DNA from: Nemopilema nomurai
Lineage: Eukaryota > Cnidaria > Scyphozoa > Rhizostomeae > Rhizostomatidae
Assembly: GCA_003864495.1 (NCBI GenBank)
Contig: ML133495.1
Coordinates: forward strand, 2,983,231 to 3,047,230
Length of the DNA: 64,000 nt
Direction of reading: 5' to 3'
Below are positions 23,701 through 37,100 of the stretch, piece by piece. The translations under genes and the position numbers were made by a program. The notes beneath the pieces are model-generated. The model did not search any database. It saw only the letters and a list, made by a program, of their open reading frames with translations, and was not told the DNA's origin. Position 1 is the first letter of the stretch, and the number at the start of each line of letters is the position of its first letter.

Positions 23701-26700
23701 CTGTCAAGCGGTCTTTCATTTCTAATCTTTTGTTAAACAGACCGTGTTTATTCTCTTCAGAATTTCCTCCTTGCCTCGGGAACATCTGCTGGAGCAGCAC
23801 AGTTGGCCGAAGCAAGCAAAGATATTTTGTTAGAAGTAAGCCAATTACATTTGCATGCTTGCACTAATTTTATTGAAATAACCTGGATATTGTTTAGTGT
23901 TTAAGAAATTTTTCATTCATCTCAACTTTAGAACTTTCATCATTCTTCTTTGCTTATTTTTCAGGTATTTTTAAGTTTCGGGAGGATATTAAACATGCTA
24001 TTTTGCAAATATGTGCAATTTTTAATCAACATTTAGTAATCCTCATTATTAAAAAGCACGAAATATTTGACCGGACGCGGAGAAATTTTGAATCACACCA
24101 TGGACTTACGTTTAATTTCTATCGTTTGTTTCTTGAAGGAGTTCTTCACACGTGAGCATACTAGGATTCCTGAAGTAGACGGCATTCTTTGGCTTCGAGA
24201 AGGAAAGAAGGCGTGGCAGAAGCACTACTTCGTTTTGAGGGCATCTGGTGTTTACTATACGCCAAAGGGCAAGACCAAGGTGGGTCTTTTCTCTACCTAG
24301 CAAGGCAATACAAGACAAAACTCAGACCTGAAACAGCAATACTTTAACTCAGAAAAATGTATTTATTTCTGTACGTATGCATCATTAAGTCATAAATTTC
24401 TTTTATCGCCACTGATCAAAACTACAGTTTGATCCGTTTTGTTTTTCTTATAAAATTAAATATGCTAATTATTGTTTTGGTCTATTTTATTCTGATTATT
24501 GTGGCACTTCATTTTTTGTTGCAATTTCAGAAAGATAAACGTGAACGAGATAATAGTGTTGTTTTGCCCCCTAGGCATCACGTGACTTGATATGCCTTGT
24601 CAAATTTGAATATGCAAGTGTCTACCTTGGTATTGGCATGAAGAAGAAGTACAAAGCGCCGACTGAACATATATTTTGCCTGAAGGTAAGCTGCTACTAC
24701 AAATTTGTATTTTTCATAAAAACTAGGTCTTTGCTGGTTTAGTTTAGGTGAAGGATAGTTTGAAAGCAATAATGAAATATGTTAAAAGTACCCAATACTT
24801 ATGTCATCAAATACCCAAATACAGGAACCAAATGACATTTAGCATATTTGCTACTCTCTCTGATCAAAGAACATCTTGAAAATGATTTAGATTATAGTAG
24901 GGTATCTAGAAATTTGGAAAAGGGGTTATCTAGAAATCAGGAGTTTATTTAGAAATCCAGGTCGTCTGTTTTTGTCGTTTATAGCGTTCTGTTTTCTCAT
25001 ACTCTTTATTTTCTTCATTTTGCAGCATCCAAAAGTGCAAACTAATAAAAGCAAGCACGTGTATTTTCTTTGTGCTGAAGATCAGAAAACCATGTACCAG
25101 TGGGTGATAGCAATCAGGATGGCAAAAGTGAGTTCCTAGCTAATAGTTTCCTTGCGGCTGTCTTCATTGTCAGCTTCAGTATCTTAGTCCCCGATATCCA
25201 TCTTTAGGTCAATTTTATGGTTATATGGTTCATTTGAATGTTGACTTTGTGCTTAGTAATGTAGTTTTTCCAAAAACTAATCGGTTTTTGTCAATAGTCG
25301 CAGTCAAAAGATGTCATCTGATTACTCATAGCAAAGAAAACCCAAAAGTCTAATGCAGAAATTGTAACAAGGCTTTTTATTTTTCCAGTATGGCTACGAA
25401 ATGTATGATAATTATTTGCAAACGCAAGACAACGTTGAAAAGGAGTTAATGTTGACAAATTTAGCAAACCGAGGCACTGCAAGTGTTAAGTTTCAAGACG
25501 AAGAGGAAGAGTTCCAGGTAAATATTACCGATGTTTTTCGAAATATTGATATAATGTGACAAAAGCTATATTTTAGGAACCTGCGAAATGTTGTGAATTG
25601 AAATTGTTTGTCCTCGCACCATATTACTGCTTATCATCATTGCCTTGGTTACCCAATGATCTATTTCTACATGTCATGTGATTTTATGAAACTATCGATT
25701 GGCTGCTTTTTGCACTATAAGTATAATCACATCTAAAAACTTGTGTGGTAATATATCTTTCTATTGATTACGTCATTTTGGCTCTGCATCATAGGAAAGG
25801 TCGGGCAGCATGAAGCGAAGAACTTCGGCATCCTACAAAGAAGGTCAGTTCCGGCCACTGATAGTTTATTACATTGTTCGTAGTTTATTACATTGTTCGT
25901 AGTTTATTACATTGTTCGTAGTTTATTACATTGTTCGTAGCAAGATTGTTTTTGTCTTTTGTGTTCTTGGTAATTTCATTTATTGGTTTTCACTTTGGTT
26001 CTGCCTGTTTATATCGTTGGCTCATCGCACAAAAGTATCCGAATTGTTTTTTCTGTCGAAAACAGCTGTGGATAAATTGAAAATCAAACTCAATGCCGTG
26101 TTTGATGAAATTGGCGCTAATGCTGTGCTCTTCCTTCACCAGGTAACTGTTTCTTTTATAGGGTTCCAGGCAAAGTCGTCATCGCTAACAAGAGTTAAGG
26201 GCCAGGGAACAAGCAATTTAGGATCGCTGTTTTCTGCCGCATGGAAGAAGGGCATCGATGAATCTGTGGTAATTATTCCCGTTTTCTGCTGGCAAATCCA
26301 CCCTTCATTCGCCTCACACTTTCGAGGGTTGAATCTTGAATTTCTTACCATGCTTTCTAAATTGTTGAAGATATTTTAGAATTGATCTATTTATTTAATT
26401 ATTTCTTATTTACACGCTTTTTACGCGTTCTTTCATAACAGGAGAATTTAGATCATCGCGAGAAACGGGGTACATTTGATGGACCGGAGCAGGTTCGATC
26501 CCCGGAAGAGCAGCCCCAGACCTTTAACGTTACCAACAGAGCAGCGAGTATATCTAGCAAGAGCTCCTCCGGAAGGGGATCGTTTGAGTCGTCGTCGAGT
26601 AAAGCCTCGTTGAAGACGTCTTCCAGCCGAGGCTCGTTGAAGTCGAATGGGTCGCTCGACGAGCAGCCGAAGCAGTTCATTCTCGAGCCAGCACCCACTA

Positions 26701-27092
26701 ATCGTACAGACAAAAAGGACATCAACGGCAGAGACAATATCGATACCCAACAATCACCACTAACACCTCCCCCCGTCATAGACTTCCCACCTCCTCCTCC
26801 TCCACCGCCCTTGAAACCGAACGCAAAGGCAGCCGCGCCTCCTCAGTCATCAACACCGCCCGTTGCTCAACCGCTGCCAGCTAACGGGCCATCAGTAGAC
26901 GAACTTCTTTCGGAGATGACCGACTTCCTTCCACCACCACCCCCGTCTCTCATGAACCGTACCCCAAGCCCGACTTCTGTGTCCACGCCTTCACCGACTT
27001 TTGATTTTCCCCCACCTCCACCGCCAGTGCCCCCTCCACGAAGGTCGTCCATGAGCACTCGTTCTACATCTTCAACAAGCAGTGCGAGCTGA
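11771..27092 (+). CDS. MRL-family adaptor (RIAM/lamellipodin type): RA-PH protein with Ena/VASP-binding motifs
   Basis: Fourteen exons give about 801 residues: 11771-11923, 12912-13019, 15890-15923, 20322-20545, 21336-21639, 22896-23017, 23761-23835, 24139-24279, 24575-24685, 25026-25127, 25389-25517, 25795-25843, 26066-26268 and 26442-27092 (TGA). All junctions are GT-AG and in phase. Order: two short acidic amphipathic segments (IDRMLDELQDF near 40; DLDALLEDLCSMERDI near 105) like RIAM's talin-binding helices; a Ser-rich linker; a charged helix (about 175-218); an RA domain (about 219-315, LVVKVFEDN to DWTRDTTN); a PH domain (about 348-460, VDGILWLREGKKAWQKHYF to QWVIAIRMAK); and a disordered tail with FPPPP-type motifs near 700, 748 and 774. 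MRL proteins link Ras/Rap GTPases and membrane lipids to talin, integrin and Ena/VASP actin assembly at the leading edge. A single MRL gene is usual in invertebrates, so I do not choose between APBB1IP and RAPH1. Confidence 0.93.
13020..20321. other. Large MRL introns 2-3; only a micro-exon inside
   Basis: Apart from the 34-nt coding exon at 15890-15923, the 7.3 kb shows no exon chain on either strand. Several open frames of 60-110 codons occur (for example 13556-13888, 16617-16934 and 19434-19703 on the - strand). They have no splice partner, no recognisable family and no poly(A) context. Confidence 0.5.
25862..25940. repeat. Four perfect copies of a 19-bp repeat in an MRL intron
   Basis: Unit TAGTTTATTACATTGTTCG is repeated four times in a row from 25862, ending with the first three bases of a fifth copy. 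It begins 18 bp after the donor of exon 12 (25844), so a change in copy number would alter the start of that intron. Confidence 0.95.
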
Positions 27093-30000
27093 GGGATGTT
27101 GTTGCCATCCGGTGAAGAATATGATCATGGAGATGATTAAGCAAATTCATCGTACAAGATTTGAACTTGATTGCTGATATCAGGAGGTCCTCAGTAGACC
27201 CTAGTCATCCTTGAGTATCCCCTTTTTAGTATTCTAGTCATTGAATTTTTCAACTTAATTTCGCAAGAATTTTCTGGGGATGAAAATATATTATATGATA
27301 TTATTGTATTTAAAATATTCTGCCGCAAAAGTTTGTTAATCTAGAAATCTAAACTAACTTTTTAAAAGAATTGTTTTCTACTTTAATTTTGTCAATTACA
27401 ATGGGCATTATGATAATTGTATTAATATCCCAATGGTTATATCTGCTGTATCTCCAATCCATTAGATAATCTATTTCTATCACCAACTTTTAAATTTAGA
27501 TGATTCCATTGCAAGTTTGGACATTTCTACAGCAGAATACTAATGCAAAATTATGCTTTGAACAGGTACCTGCCCCGAGCAAAAAAGAACAATTATTCTC
27601 TGCGCTTTCTTCTAATTTTATTCCTTACCGTTTACCTCGACGCTTCTTAACATTTAGCCTAACCTTTTTTAATAAAACAAACCACATTTGCCAGCACCCT
27701 TCCTCCCCCAGACTTTGAACCAGCCAAAAGAGTATTGAGCATGGTTACCTCTATACTACAACTAATCAGCTATACGAAGCTTTGGCGAGACTGTGGTAAG
27801 AAACCAACACTACCTATTTCCATTTGCATATTGGTAGCTCTCATTGTAAAACTGTGAAGGCTTTGGAGGGTTCGTTGTGAGAGCGATTTTTAATTTGCGT
27901 GGATAATCTAATGAAAATGTTGCTTAGATCATTCTGAGCACCATTGCGAAGATGCCTACTTTTGTTTGTTGTGAAATTTGTAGATAATATGATGCTTGAA
28001 ATTTGTTTGTCGATAAGAACCGTTTATATCGATAACAAAAGCGCAATTTATTTCGTCATTTTCTTTAACGTCTACATGTGCACCGAGTGATGTGGCCAAC
28101 GACAATGCATTTATCAACACTGAAAAGTACCCAGGCTTCTGATTCTCTTGAATCAATCAAGGCTAGGCCCGTGCCAGTGGAAGGATACCTAAGTTAATAT
28201 TTTGATTCAGCTACTCTACACCAACGATGTGTCCCGTGAACGTTGCCAGAGTAACAAACTCTTTGCATAGCCTCGTTTGAAATACAGGCCTTTCTTCGAT
28301 GTTGCAATGTTTTCCTTTTGACGGCTCAAATTTTCTCAATTCTGGATAGACGTACATCGCATTCTGCCACTAGTTTGTTGTGGAAAGAGAAATTTAACTG
28401 ACTAGGATAATATTATTCTAAATATATTATTTTCTATTGCAATGATACTATATCAATAATTTTAAATTAATTCTAAAAGAAAAATTCCTAAAAAGACAGT
28501 GTTTAGATAGTAATTTTAGAAAGCATGACTTTTAGCTACTAAACATCATACCTGTATGACAAACGTGCTCTTTTGTGTAAATCTGACAATGAAATTGACA
28601 TGCCAACCTTCTTCTGTTCTGTCAAATGCAAGAACCTGTGGCTGATTCTACCTCCTTTGTTAAGCTAATCTGGTTCCTCTCCTTTACACCCTGCTTTGTA
28701 GGCTGCCTCTTCATTGTGATACCTGTATCTAGAAGGTGCTGTCTTTTTCGAATAGGGCATTTTGTAAACAACCCTTAATAGGACCCTTCGTAACATGTCT
28801 GCCTTTTGTTCTGGTCCCATTTCAAAATCAGGTTTCGGAAGATGGAGAAGTAACTAAAAACGATGGCTGATAAGATCCAATAGAAAAAATTGTCAATCTT
28901 ATACATTGCATTTATAACCTGTTTTCAACTTTAACAAGCAAATTTATTAGCTGATTAATCTATGTTACAGATTATAAATTATTATGAATTGTTAAAATAT
29001 TGAAATCCATCCTTAGTGCAACGCCAAATATGTAGACATGAATCTTCTATTATGTAGGCAATTGGAGGCACACTTGCTGTCGCTCCTGGCTTGGCAGCTG
29101 AAGATTACCTTTTACGACCACCGAATGACGCTTAAAAGCATTTGTCTTCTTCCGTATAGCCTAGGATGTCAAACTCATTCATTTCAAAAAGAACGAAAGA
29201 GGTCTTAATTTTCACGCAAGATAATCCTTCTTTTTTGGCTTTTCGGGTTTGAAAGACTTAAGCTCTATAACTCCAACCAACAAATCCAGCTTAATAGTTT
29301 GAAGATGCATTTTGCAATAACTCGTGTAAGGGCAGTAAGCCAAGCCGACTAGTTTGGAGCTCCAAGCCTTGAAATGGCTGGAAGGGGAACAACAACGAAA
29401 GTCCCGTTGACATGGTCTATGAAATAAAACGGCGAAAAGATTATGGCCAATTACCGCAAAATTGAAAAAGATGCACGTGGGACCTTTTCTGCCAGTGAAG
29501 CTACGTGCCCTTCCGTTTCTTCTTCTTTTCTGGAAGTTTTCTTTTCTTGTCATTATTTGTTAGTTCTTTACTTCATTATATTGAACTGTTTGTATTAAGC
29601 AAGGCCTATTTTGATCACGAGCAATAACACAGGATACACCTAATCGTATGTCAGATCCCAACTGATTAATAATTCATCAGTTATTGTACTCTCGCGATGC
29701 CAACTTCATCCATAACAAATTTGCGTAGAACGAACTGATGATATGGAAATACCGAAATGACTCGTATACGAGATATGCACAATATTTTACAGATTTTTCT
29801 TATAAAACTGGTCTATGAAAAAGCCCAAAAAAGCAGCTTTTAAATAAGAAAAAGTTAAACGACCATAGAATTCCATAGTTAGTCTCCCCAAATCTCAACA
29901 GATCGCTGCCTTACTACAACCTGAACAATTGAAAAATTATGCTGTTTCTTTTAATTTGAGTTCATATTGATATCATTTTGTTCTAAACGTCTAGTAAAAT

Positions 30001-31168
30001 TTTGCTTAAGTTAGCTACTGATTGAGCTATAAGAGTTCATTAAATAGAAATTGAGTAATGAAAATGCGACAAAACACTCTCAATTTAAAGAGAACGGAGC
30101 TTGTTGAAATTATGAAAGATGAAAGGTGAAACCTGGACGTTTTTGTCTTTGGGAGTGTCCATTTTTCAAGTACTGGAGTCTGGGTCCAAGTACTGGAGTC
30201 TGGGACCTAACGCAGCTAACGGACACATAAACCCTATATAACCGGATCCCTTTTGTATTCCCTTCATAGGAATTCGAATTCGTTTCGTATTCCTATTCGC
30301 TTCGCGACTTTTGCTTCGCTTTCTACGTTTTCACGTGTATCGTTTCAGAAAATATGTTAAGTTTATAGTTACGAATCATTGCCTTTCTCTGTGCTTCACA
30401 CCACTGCACCGTGGTTGCTTGGAAACTGTTCCAACCACATTTGAACATCTGCACAGCCTGCTTTCTCCAACAGTAAACTGATACAATTTTGTCATTGGCT
30501 GTGTGGTAGTTAATGGCGGACCAAAGTGCTGTTTTAAATAATGTTGTATTAGAATTTGCACCGAACTTAAGATGTTGACCATACCAGAGTGCTTGTCACG
30601 TTTCTGCCTGCAACTTGCAGTCCAGTCACTCAGAATAAGTGCAGGGTTTTCATGGCCCACGCCACGAACTTGAAAGTGGGGGGGGGGGGGGGGGGCATGG
30701 CTAACGAATTGATCTTGAATTAAGTAGCTCGAATCTGCTACCTTTTATGGCTATATTGGAATTATTTTCTTCGCAAAAATCAGGTGACATGGGCGCTGGT
30801 TTTTTTTTTAAAGGAAGACACTGGTATCGAACTTGGACTCTGACCGTTCTTGCAGAAGATTTTGGGAGTACAAATATTTGAAAAGAAAATCAAATGTTAT
30901 AATGAGTGGATTGACAGCGGAAAGTGCTTTTTCCTCTCTAGTTGGCTTTCAATTTTTCCTAGCATTCTAGCTTATCAATTTTCGAATCAGAGCAATTCTA
31001 GAGTTCATTTAATGAAGGCACTCTCAGTGAACTTGAGGTTTGTCGAGGCTGTTCACTTGAAGATCTCGTGACGAAAAGAAATTTGCCCCCAGGTCTTCTC
31101 AGTATGAATCGAACCACCAATTGCAGTTTACCCCCGGATTGTTGACTCAGAGTCAGTCGATCTTGAAA
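27093..31168. other. Intergenic between MRL and ceramide synthase
   Basis: The first part is MRL 3' untranslated sequence; a possible poly(A) signal AATAAA lies at about 27670. There is a 20-bp tandem duplication (agtactggagtctggg, about 30170-30209) and an 18-base G run (30678-30695). The open frames at 29212-29553 and 30376-30660 on the - strand have no support. No further gene is seen. Confidence 0.5.
31140..31168. promoter_or_regulatory. AP-1-like element just upstream of the ceramide synthase ATG
   Basis: TTGACTCAGAGTCAGTC contains TGACTCA, the AP-1 consensus, followed by an inverted half site, about 20-27 bp before the start codon. At this distance it lies in the 5' untranslated region or the core promoter. 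The function is a guess from motif resemblance. Confidence 0.2.
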
Positions 31169-34100
31169 ATGGCGGGGCTGCTGGAAGTGATTTGGTCAGA
31201 AAGCTTCTGGCTTCCAAAAGGCAAATCATGGAATGACCTGAAATCGACTGATTCCATAGCTAAGCCACAGGCTGAAGACTTGTATATCGTTCCACCTCTT
31301 GCAATACTTCTGCTGGTTGTTCGTTTTCTCTTTGAGAGGTGAGTTAACGCATGCTTTGACAAGCCTCCTGTTCGCTCCACTTCTTTTCCTGCACGCTGGA
31401 TTAGGTTCATCACTTGGGTAAACTCCCAGGAAAGCGTTTTAGTCAAGCATTTTGAATACTCGCTGCTTAGCCGCTTATCGTTATGTATATTGGGTGTATT
31501 GTAGTTTACATTATGCCGAAAATTCTAGGCCAGGTTACTTCTGGTCGGTGGCAAAAAGATGGCCTATGTTCTGACATCTACAAGAAACATAAGAATTTTG
31601 ATGTTTAAAAATGGGCGGAGACGCCTTTTAGCTCGTAGCAACGCTCTTGCTGATCAAATATTTCTGTCCAGCGTCGAGGACTAGCTAGTCGCCACCCGCC
31701 ATTATGTCTTCCTATTTACTACCACAACTAGACGAAAAGGAATTTGGTACCTGTGTAGGGTCTGACGTTGCTCAAATATTGATTGACTCTTCTTGTTGAA
31801 GCACTATTTCAATTTTCCAAGACACTTTTCGTAAATATTGCAACTAGTGGGTCTGCCCAATGTCCACGAAGGATAAAAATCGTTTTTAAGCCCACAAAAT
31901 CACAATTTTCCAAATTGAATTCATAGATATAACTGCATACTTATAATTAACTTTAATTTCAAAGTAGCTCAAATTATTTGCTTTAAGATTGTAGGTGAAA
32001 AACTCCTACTACCATCTCTTCAAGCATAGATTACACCAAATAACGAGTTTATGCAGGACACAACTAGATGCTTTGTTTTTTTGCCCACACTATTAATAAT
32101 GCTATTACTGGTTAATGCAATTTTTCAAATGCTATGTAGAAAAAACTATAAGTTCTTCTTTCTCTGCAAGAAAATATGAGTTGACTTAAGTTGAAAATTT
32201 ACCAAACTTATTTTTTATGGTTAACTATCAAAATAATCTCTTTTTCAGAGCATTTTTGAGGTCTCAAGACTTCTGTTAGCTGCCTTTTTAAAATAGCAAA
32301 GGTTAATTGTTAAAGAATTTGAAGGCACCAGCAAAAATTTCCACAAATAATAAAGTTTATATTTCCAAGCAATTTGTGATTGTTTAAAGTCAGTTATTTG
32401 TTTATAAGCAGTATACCTTGCAGATATTTCAGAACATGTTTGAAAGAAAGTATATACAGCTTATTTCTGTTTATGTGTAGTGACAAATATTTCTGTTTTT
32501 GTTTTTAAATTTCAGTTTTTCAGGTTTTATTTAAATTAATTTGATATCATCTGTCAGTAAAAACAGATGGGATTTACTTTCAATGTTAATTTCATTCTTG
32601 TGGAAATGTTGGCCAGGGATTTAAGGTGTGGCTCGTTGGAGGCTATTGCCTTCGCAATATTTTTTGTTCTTTGAAACGCAATATTTTTTGTTCTTTGAAA
32701 TTAAAGTTCTGTGATTCACTTGTAGACACCTGTTTGACTTTTATTTTGAATGGCTTCTCTTTGTAATGACAATTCAAAAGGACCATGTGTCTGTGATCAT
32801 CTGCTTAAGGAAACAGCCAATGGATATGGCAAATCTATTGATAAATTCTATTGAAAAGGGTTTATTTATCTGGTCCATAATGCACTACTGACATTTGATA
32901 ATTTTGATGAGCACACACAAAGGCTTGTTTGAATCTATTCTTAGCAAGCAGTGTTTCTGTTTAAATTCTTTGCTTTTGTCTTGAAGATTTGCTCTGTTTA
33001 TTGAAAAGCAGTCATATTTCTGATAATTTAGTTCTTTGTTCTAAGTTCTTTGTAATTAAGGACATTGTTAAGAAATACTGATACAGAGGAGGCTGGCCTC
33101 AAGTGACCCAATTTTGGCCATACTGGGTGAAAGCCCTATACAATTTGAACATATCATATATGGTATTGGAGAATTAAATGAATTGTACATTGTCTTCTTC
33201 AATCTCTGGGAAAAGTATGTTTTTCCTTCCACTAGATTAACCTTTGGTTTCCAAAATGTCTCCTTACAAAGAAAGGAGGAGCTTATCACAATTTTTTACT
33301 TTATTTTCATTATTCAAACAGCTGACACTACATAAAAAGAAGAAAAGACTTAAAAAAATTTTGATTTTGGAGTTATTACTGTATGAAAGTATTTGTGTAT
33401 GAAAGATCAAAATGCTAATGAAAATAAAGCACCATTTTTTAATTGTTGACATTATAGGCAACTATATATATATACAAAATATTTTAGCTATGAATTGAAG
33501 GTAATAGTGCATTTAGATAATCAGCCATTAGAAAATTGTCCAGAGACAAAGCTTAATTCACCTTCAGGTCATGAAGACCTTCCATCAATAAATTTTGTGG
33601 GACATCTTTGTGCTAGTAAGCTAACCATGAAGGCACTTTGTCACCCTTCTTAAATTTTTTCACAAAAAGGCCTCTTTATATATTCCTTAAGTTTTTTGAA
33701 TAGTTATCAATAATTGCACTTGGTTTTAGCCGAAAGAAAGGTTGAAAGAGGGAATATAAATAGAATCACTGTATTCTAGTCTTCAGTGCCTAAAAGTGCT
33801 TTTCTCTACACACATCATGCTGTGTGAACTAATCTTTTTGAATTTTGTTTCAATGTCTTGGAAAATATGTGCCCCAGTTTAGCAGAAAAAAGATGTAAAA
33901 ATAACCACTGAATGTTTTTGTATCGGAAAAATGACTTTCTGCTCACATGCAAATTTTATCAAGAAATTGCCAACCAATGCTTACTAGGGATCAATTAGAG
34001 CAGGTAAATAGAGCACAGAACAAGGAAATGACACATCAGATATAATCCACAGAATCACAAATTTTGCATACAACATAATCACCACAATGCATTTCTTTGC

Positions 34101-37100
34101 AATGCAAAGGCTGCTGTGTTTCATTGCATGGTACACAGATGTGTTATAATTGCAATTTCATTGACATGTCCTATTTCATCATCAGGTTCATTGCCAGACC
34201 TCTTTGCTTATATCTTGGCATTGAAGACAAACCAAGGAAGGAACCTGAACAAAATGTTGTCTGTGAGAAAGTATTCAACTCTGTTTCTAAGAGGCCAGAT
34301 GAAACTGCTGTTAAAGGCCTCTGTAATCAGCTAGGGTGGTCCGAGTTTAAGGTCAGGCAATGGTTTACACGTAGAAGAAATATCTCAAAGCTTCCAGTTA
34401 TGAGGAAAGCAACTGAATCATGGTGAGTCTAAACACATTGTGTGAGATGTTATGAACAATTTTACCAATCTTTTGCTACTTAGTATGATGGACACTCTTT
34501 TAATTGTTGTCAATATTGGCCTTTTGTTGATATGACTTGGCAAACTGCTTATCAATATGATGGATGCCACATGAACTCATTAAAACCTTTTTAGAATAGA
34601 ACACAGTTGTTAAATTATTCAAGAAATATGTTCTGAAAGGGCTTTTCACATTAACCATGTCATTCAACAATCACAGTTTCAGCTTCATTTATAGCATAGA
34701 ATTTGAATTGTTCAAGCTACTTGTAGAGCCATTATGCAGAGTTTGTGAGCAATTGTGTGCTATTCTTAAAGAATTTATTTTTACCCAAGACAAGAAAAAT
34801 TATAATTATGTCTAGAAATGAATGATGACCTTATCAAGTTGTTTAGGTCAGATAAACAACTCAATCCCTCATGGTTTTTCGTTGATTTGTTCTAACTCTT
34901 CCTTACATCTATTTTTATTTCTATTTTCAGTTGGAGATTCTTGTTCTACTTTGTGGCCTTTCTCTATGGATTTGGTGTCTTGATAAGAGTAAGTTTGCTG
35001 TTTTTCTCCCAAATTTTACACTTCCTGTGTTCTATACAGTCCTTTTTCAAAAAGGGAGCAGTTCTATTTTGGTTTTGAAAGTTTTCCTTTGACACTGACG
35101 TAATGTTTTGAGGCCTCTAAAGTAGTACACTTTTATGGTGGCTTATGTGGTAGCGAGAATTCTAAATTAGTCCTACATATATAGTTTGAATTTAAAAGCC
35201 TTAAGTACATATCCCCCTAAAATGTCATTTAGTTGTGACAGCGATTTTTATTCTAATAACAATTTTCTCTTTTTGGTGTACATCATTTTCTCTATTCAAT
35301 GACACAACTGAATTGTAATTGCAGTATCAATCATGTTTCATTGAGGTGAATTTCCTATACCAGACAACTTTCTATCCACACAATTAAGCTTTACCTTTTG
35401 ATTTATTCAGAAAGATTGGTTTTTTGACTCAGATAAGTGGTTCATTGGCTATCTCACTACGGTATGTGTGGCTGTTTACCTCTTAGCGAATTCCTAAATG
35501 TAAAATCCAGTTTTGTTTTGCCATTAAAGCTGCCAGCGTTTTCACATATTTCACCCACCGAAGACAATTGAGCACCCACTGTTCTCAGCATGATGATGTC
35601 TGATCTGCCTTCTGATGTTGAAACGAAAAACAGCTGCAATATGTTTTTTTCTGTTAAATGTTCTGCAGTCTTTGTTTGTGCATTGTAAAGCTGCTTTGGC
35701 AAACAATCAATCTAACTGAGTAATAAAGCTTCCAACATACTGGAAGAAAGCCACAATAAGACAATGCTCATAGACGGGTTTGATCACAAAGGACAATGCT
35801 CTCTAGAAGCAATGTTTTATGTTACAAACATAACTTTAGCAACTAAAAATTTGAGCGTCCAATGTTTTCCAATTGCTGTGTGTAGCATTTTTGTAAACAG
35901 AGTTTTGTAATCCCGGGTCATTGCTAGTTTAAGTAGCAAATTTCATAAAATCTGGTTGGAATGACATGACTGGCCAACTTTGTCTTTCGTTAAGCGTTTA
36001 ATGATAACTGTTGTTTAGAACATTTCGCTTTTTGGACAAACTAATTTTTGCCAATATCTATTTTCAGCAATCGCTCGATAACGATTTAAAATGGTACTAC
36101 ATCATAGAACTGGCTTTTTACGTTTCTCTTCTTTCGTCTGTTCTCATCGATAACAAAAGGAAGGTATGTGCCAATGTCCTTTTCATTTGGTTATGAACAT
36201 TCCTGATCGTCCGTTTGCACTCCCAGTACATGGACTGCGTACCCGTTGCTGTTGTTAATCTTTAGTTAGTACGTGATACTTAATCTATTGATTGATCGCT
36301 TTATACACATTTTTAGCTTTACCGGTGTCATTTGTGAGATTCAGGCCTTTGATAGCCCATACAGAAGCTGTAAATTACCCGCAATCAATTCAAAATTTTC
36401 CGGGAAAGCTTTACGCCTTTGCAAGGCACCTCTTCTTTGAAAATTGCTCCTTTTCTAGCACAAGGATCCATGTACAGACAGTACAGACCCTTTTCTAGCA
36501 GAACTTTTTACTATAAGGTGCATTTTTGCAGGATGAGATTTTCAATTTTTAGATTTGACTCCAAGGCACCTTAAATCTTTTTGCACAGGACTTCTGGGAA
36601 ATGACTATTCATCACTTCATAACAATTTTGCTGATCTCCGGATCATATGTCATCGGCCATTTTCGGATTGGTTCTGTCATTATAGTTGTTCACGATTCTT
36701 CAGATTACTGGCTCGAGGTGAGATTCATACTATTTACTAATATTTAGTGAAGTATCTTATATCTCTCTTACATGAACTATGATTAGTACGTTTTTCATCG
36801 ATGATCTATGCCGTTATTTCTACTTAATCCAAATCTATTCTTAAGCTTTTTATAAATATGGACTATTCTGTACCATCTTTTGTAAATATCCTGGGATTTA
36901 AGGGACGAATTTTTATCAGTAAAGCTTTACAACTCACTGTTTTTTAAGCATCAAGTGCGTTTTACAGCGAGGATGTAATCAGAAATGGTATCCTATCCAT
37001 ATCAGAAGGCAACATAAAGATTCTCCATTATCTTCTAAAGCTGCTTCAAATTATCTTGCAAGTCCATCTTGTTACTTTAAAATCTCTAAGCCGAACCTGT

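Noticed and set aside
26488..26504. 'GGTTCGATCCCCGG' resembling a tRNA T-arm
   Set aside because: It lies inside the coding frame of the last MRL exon, with no acceptor stem or A box around it.
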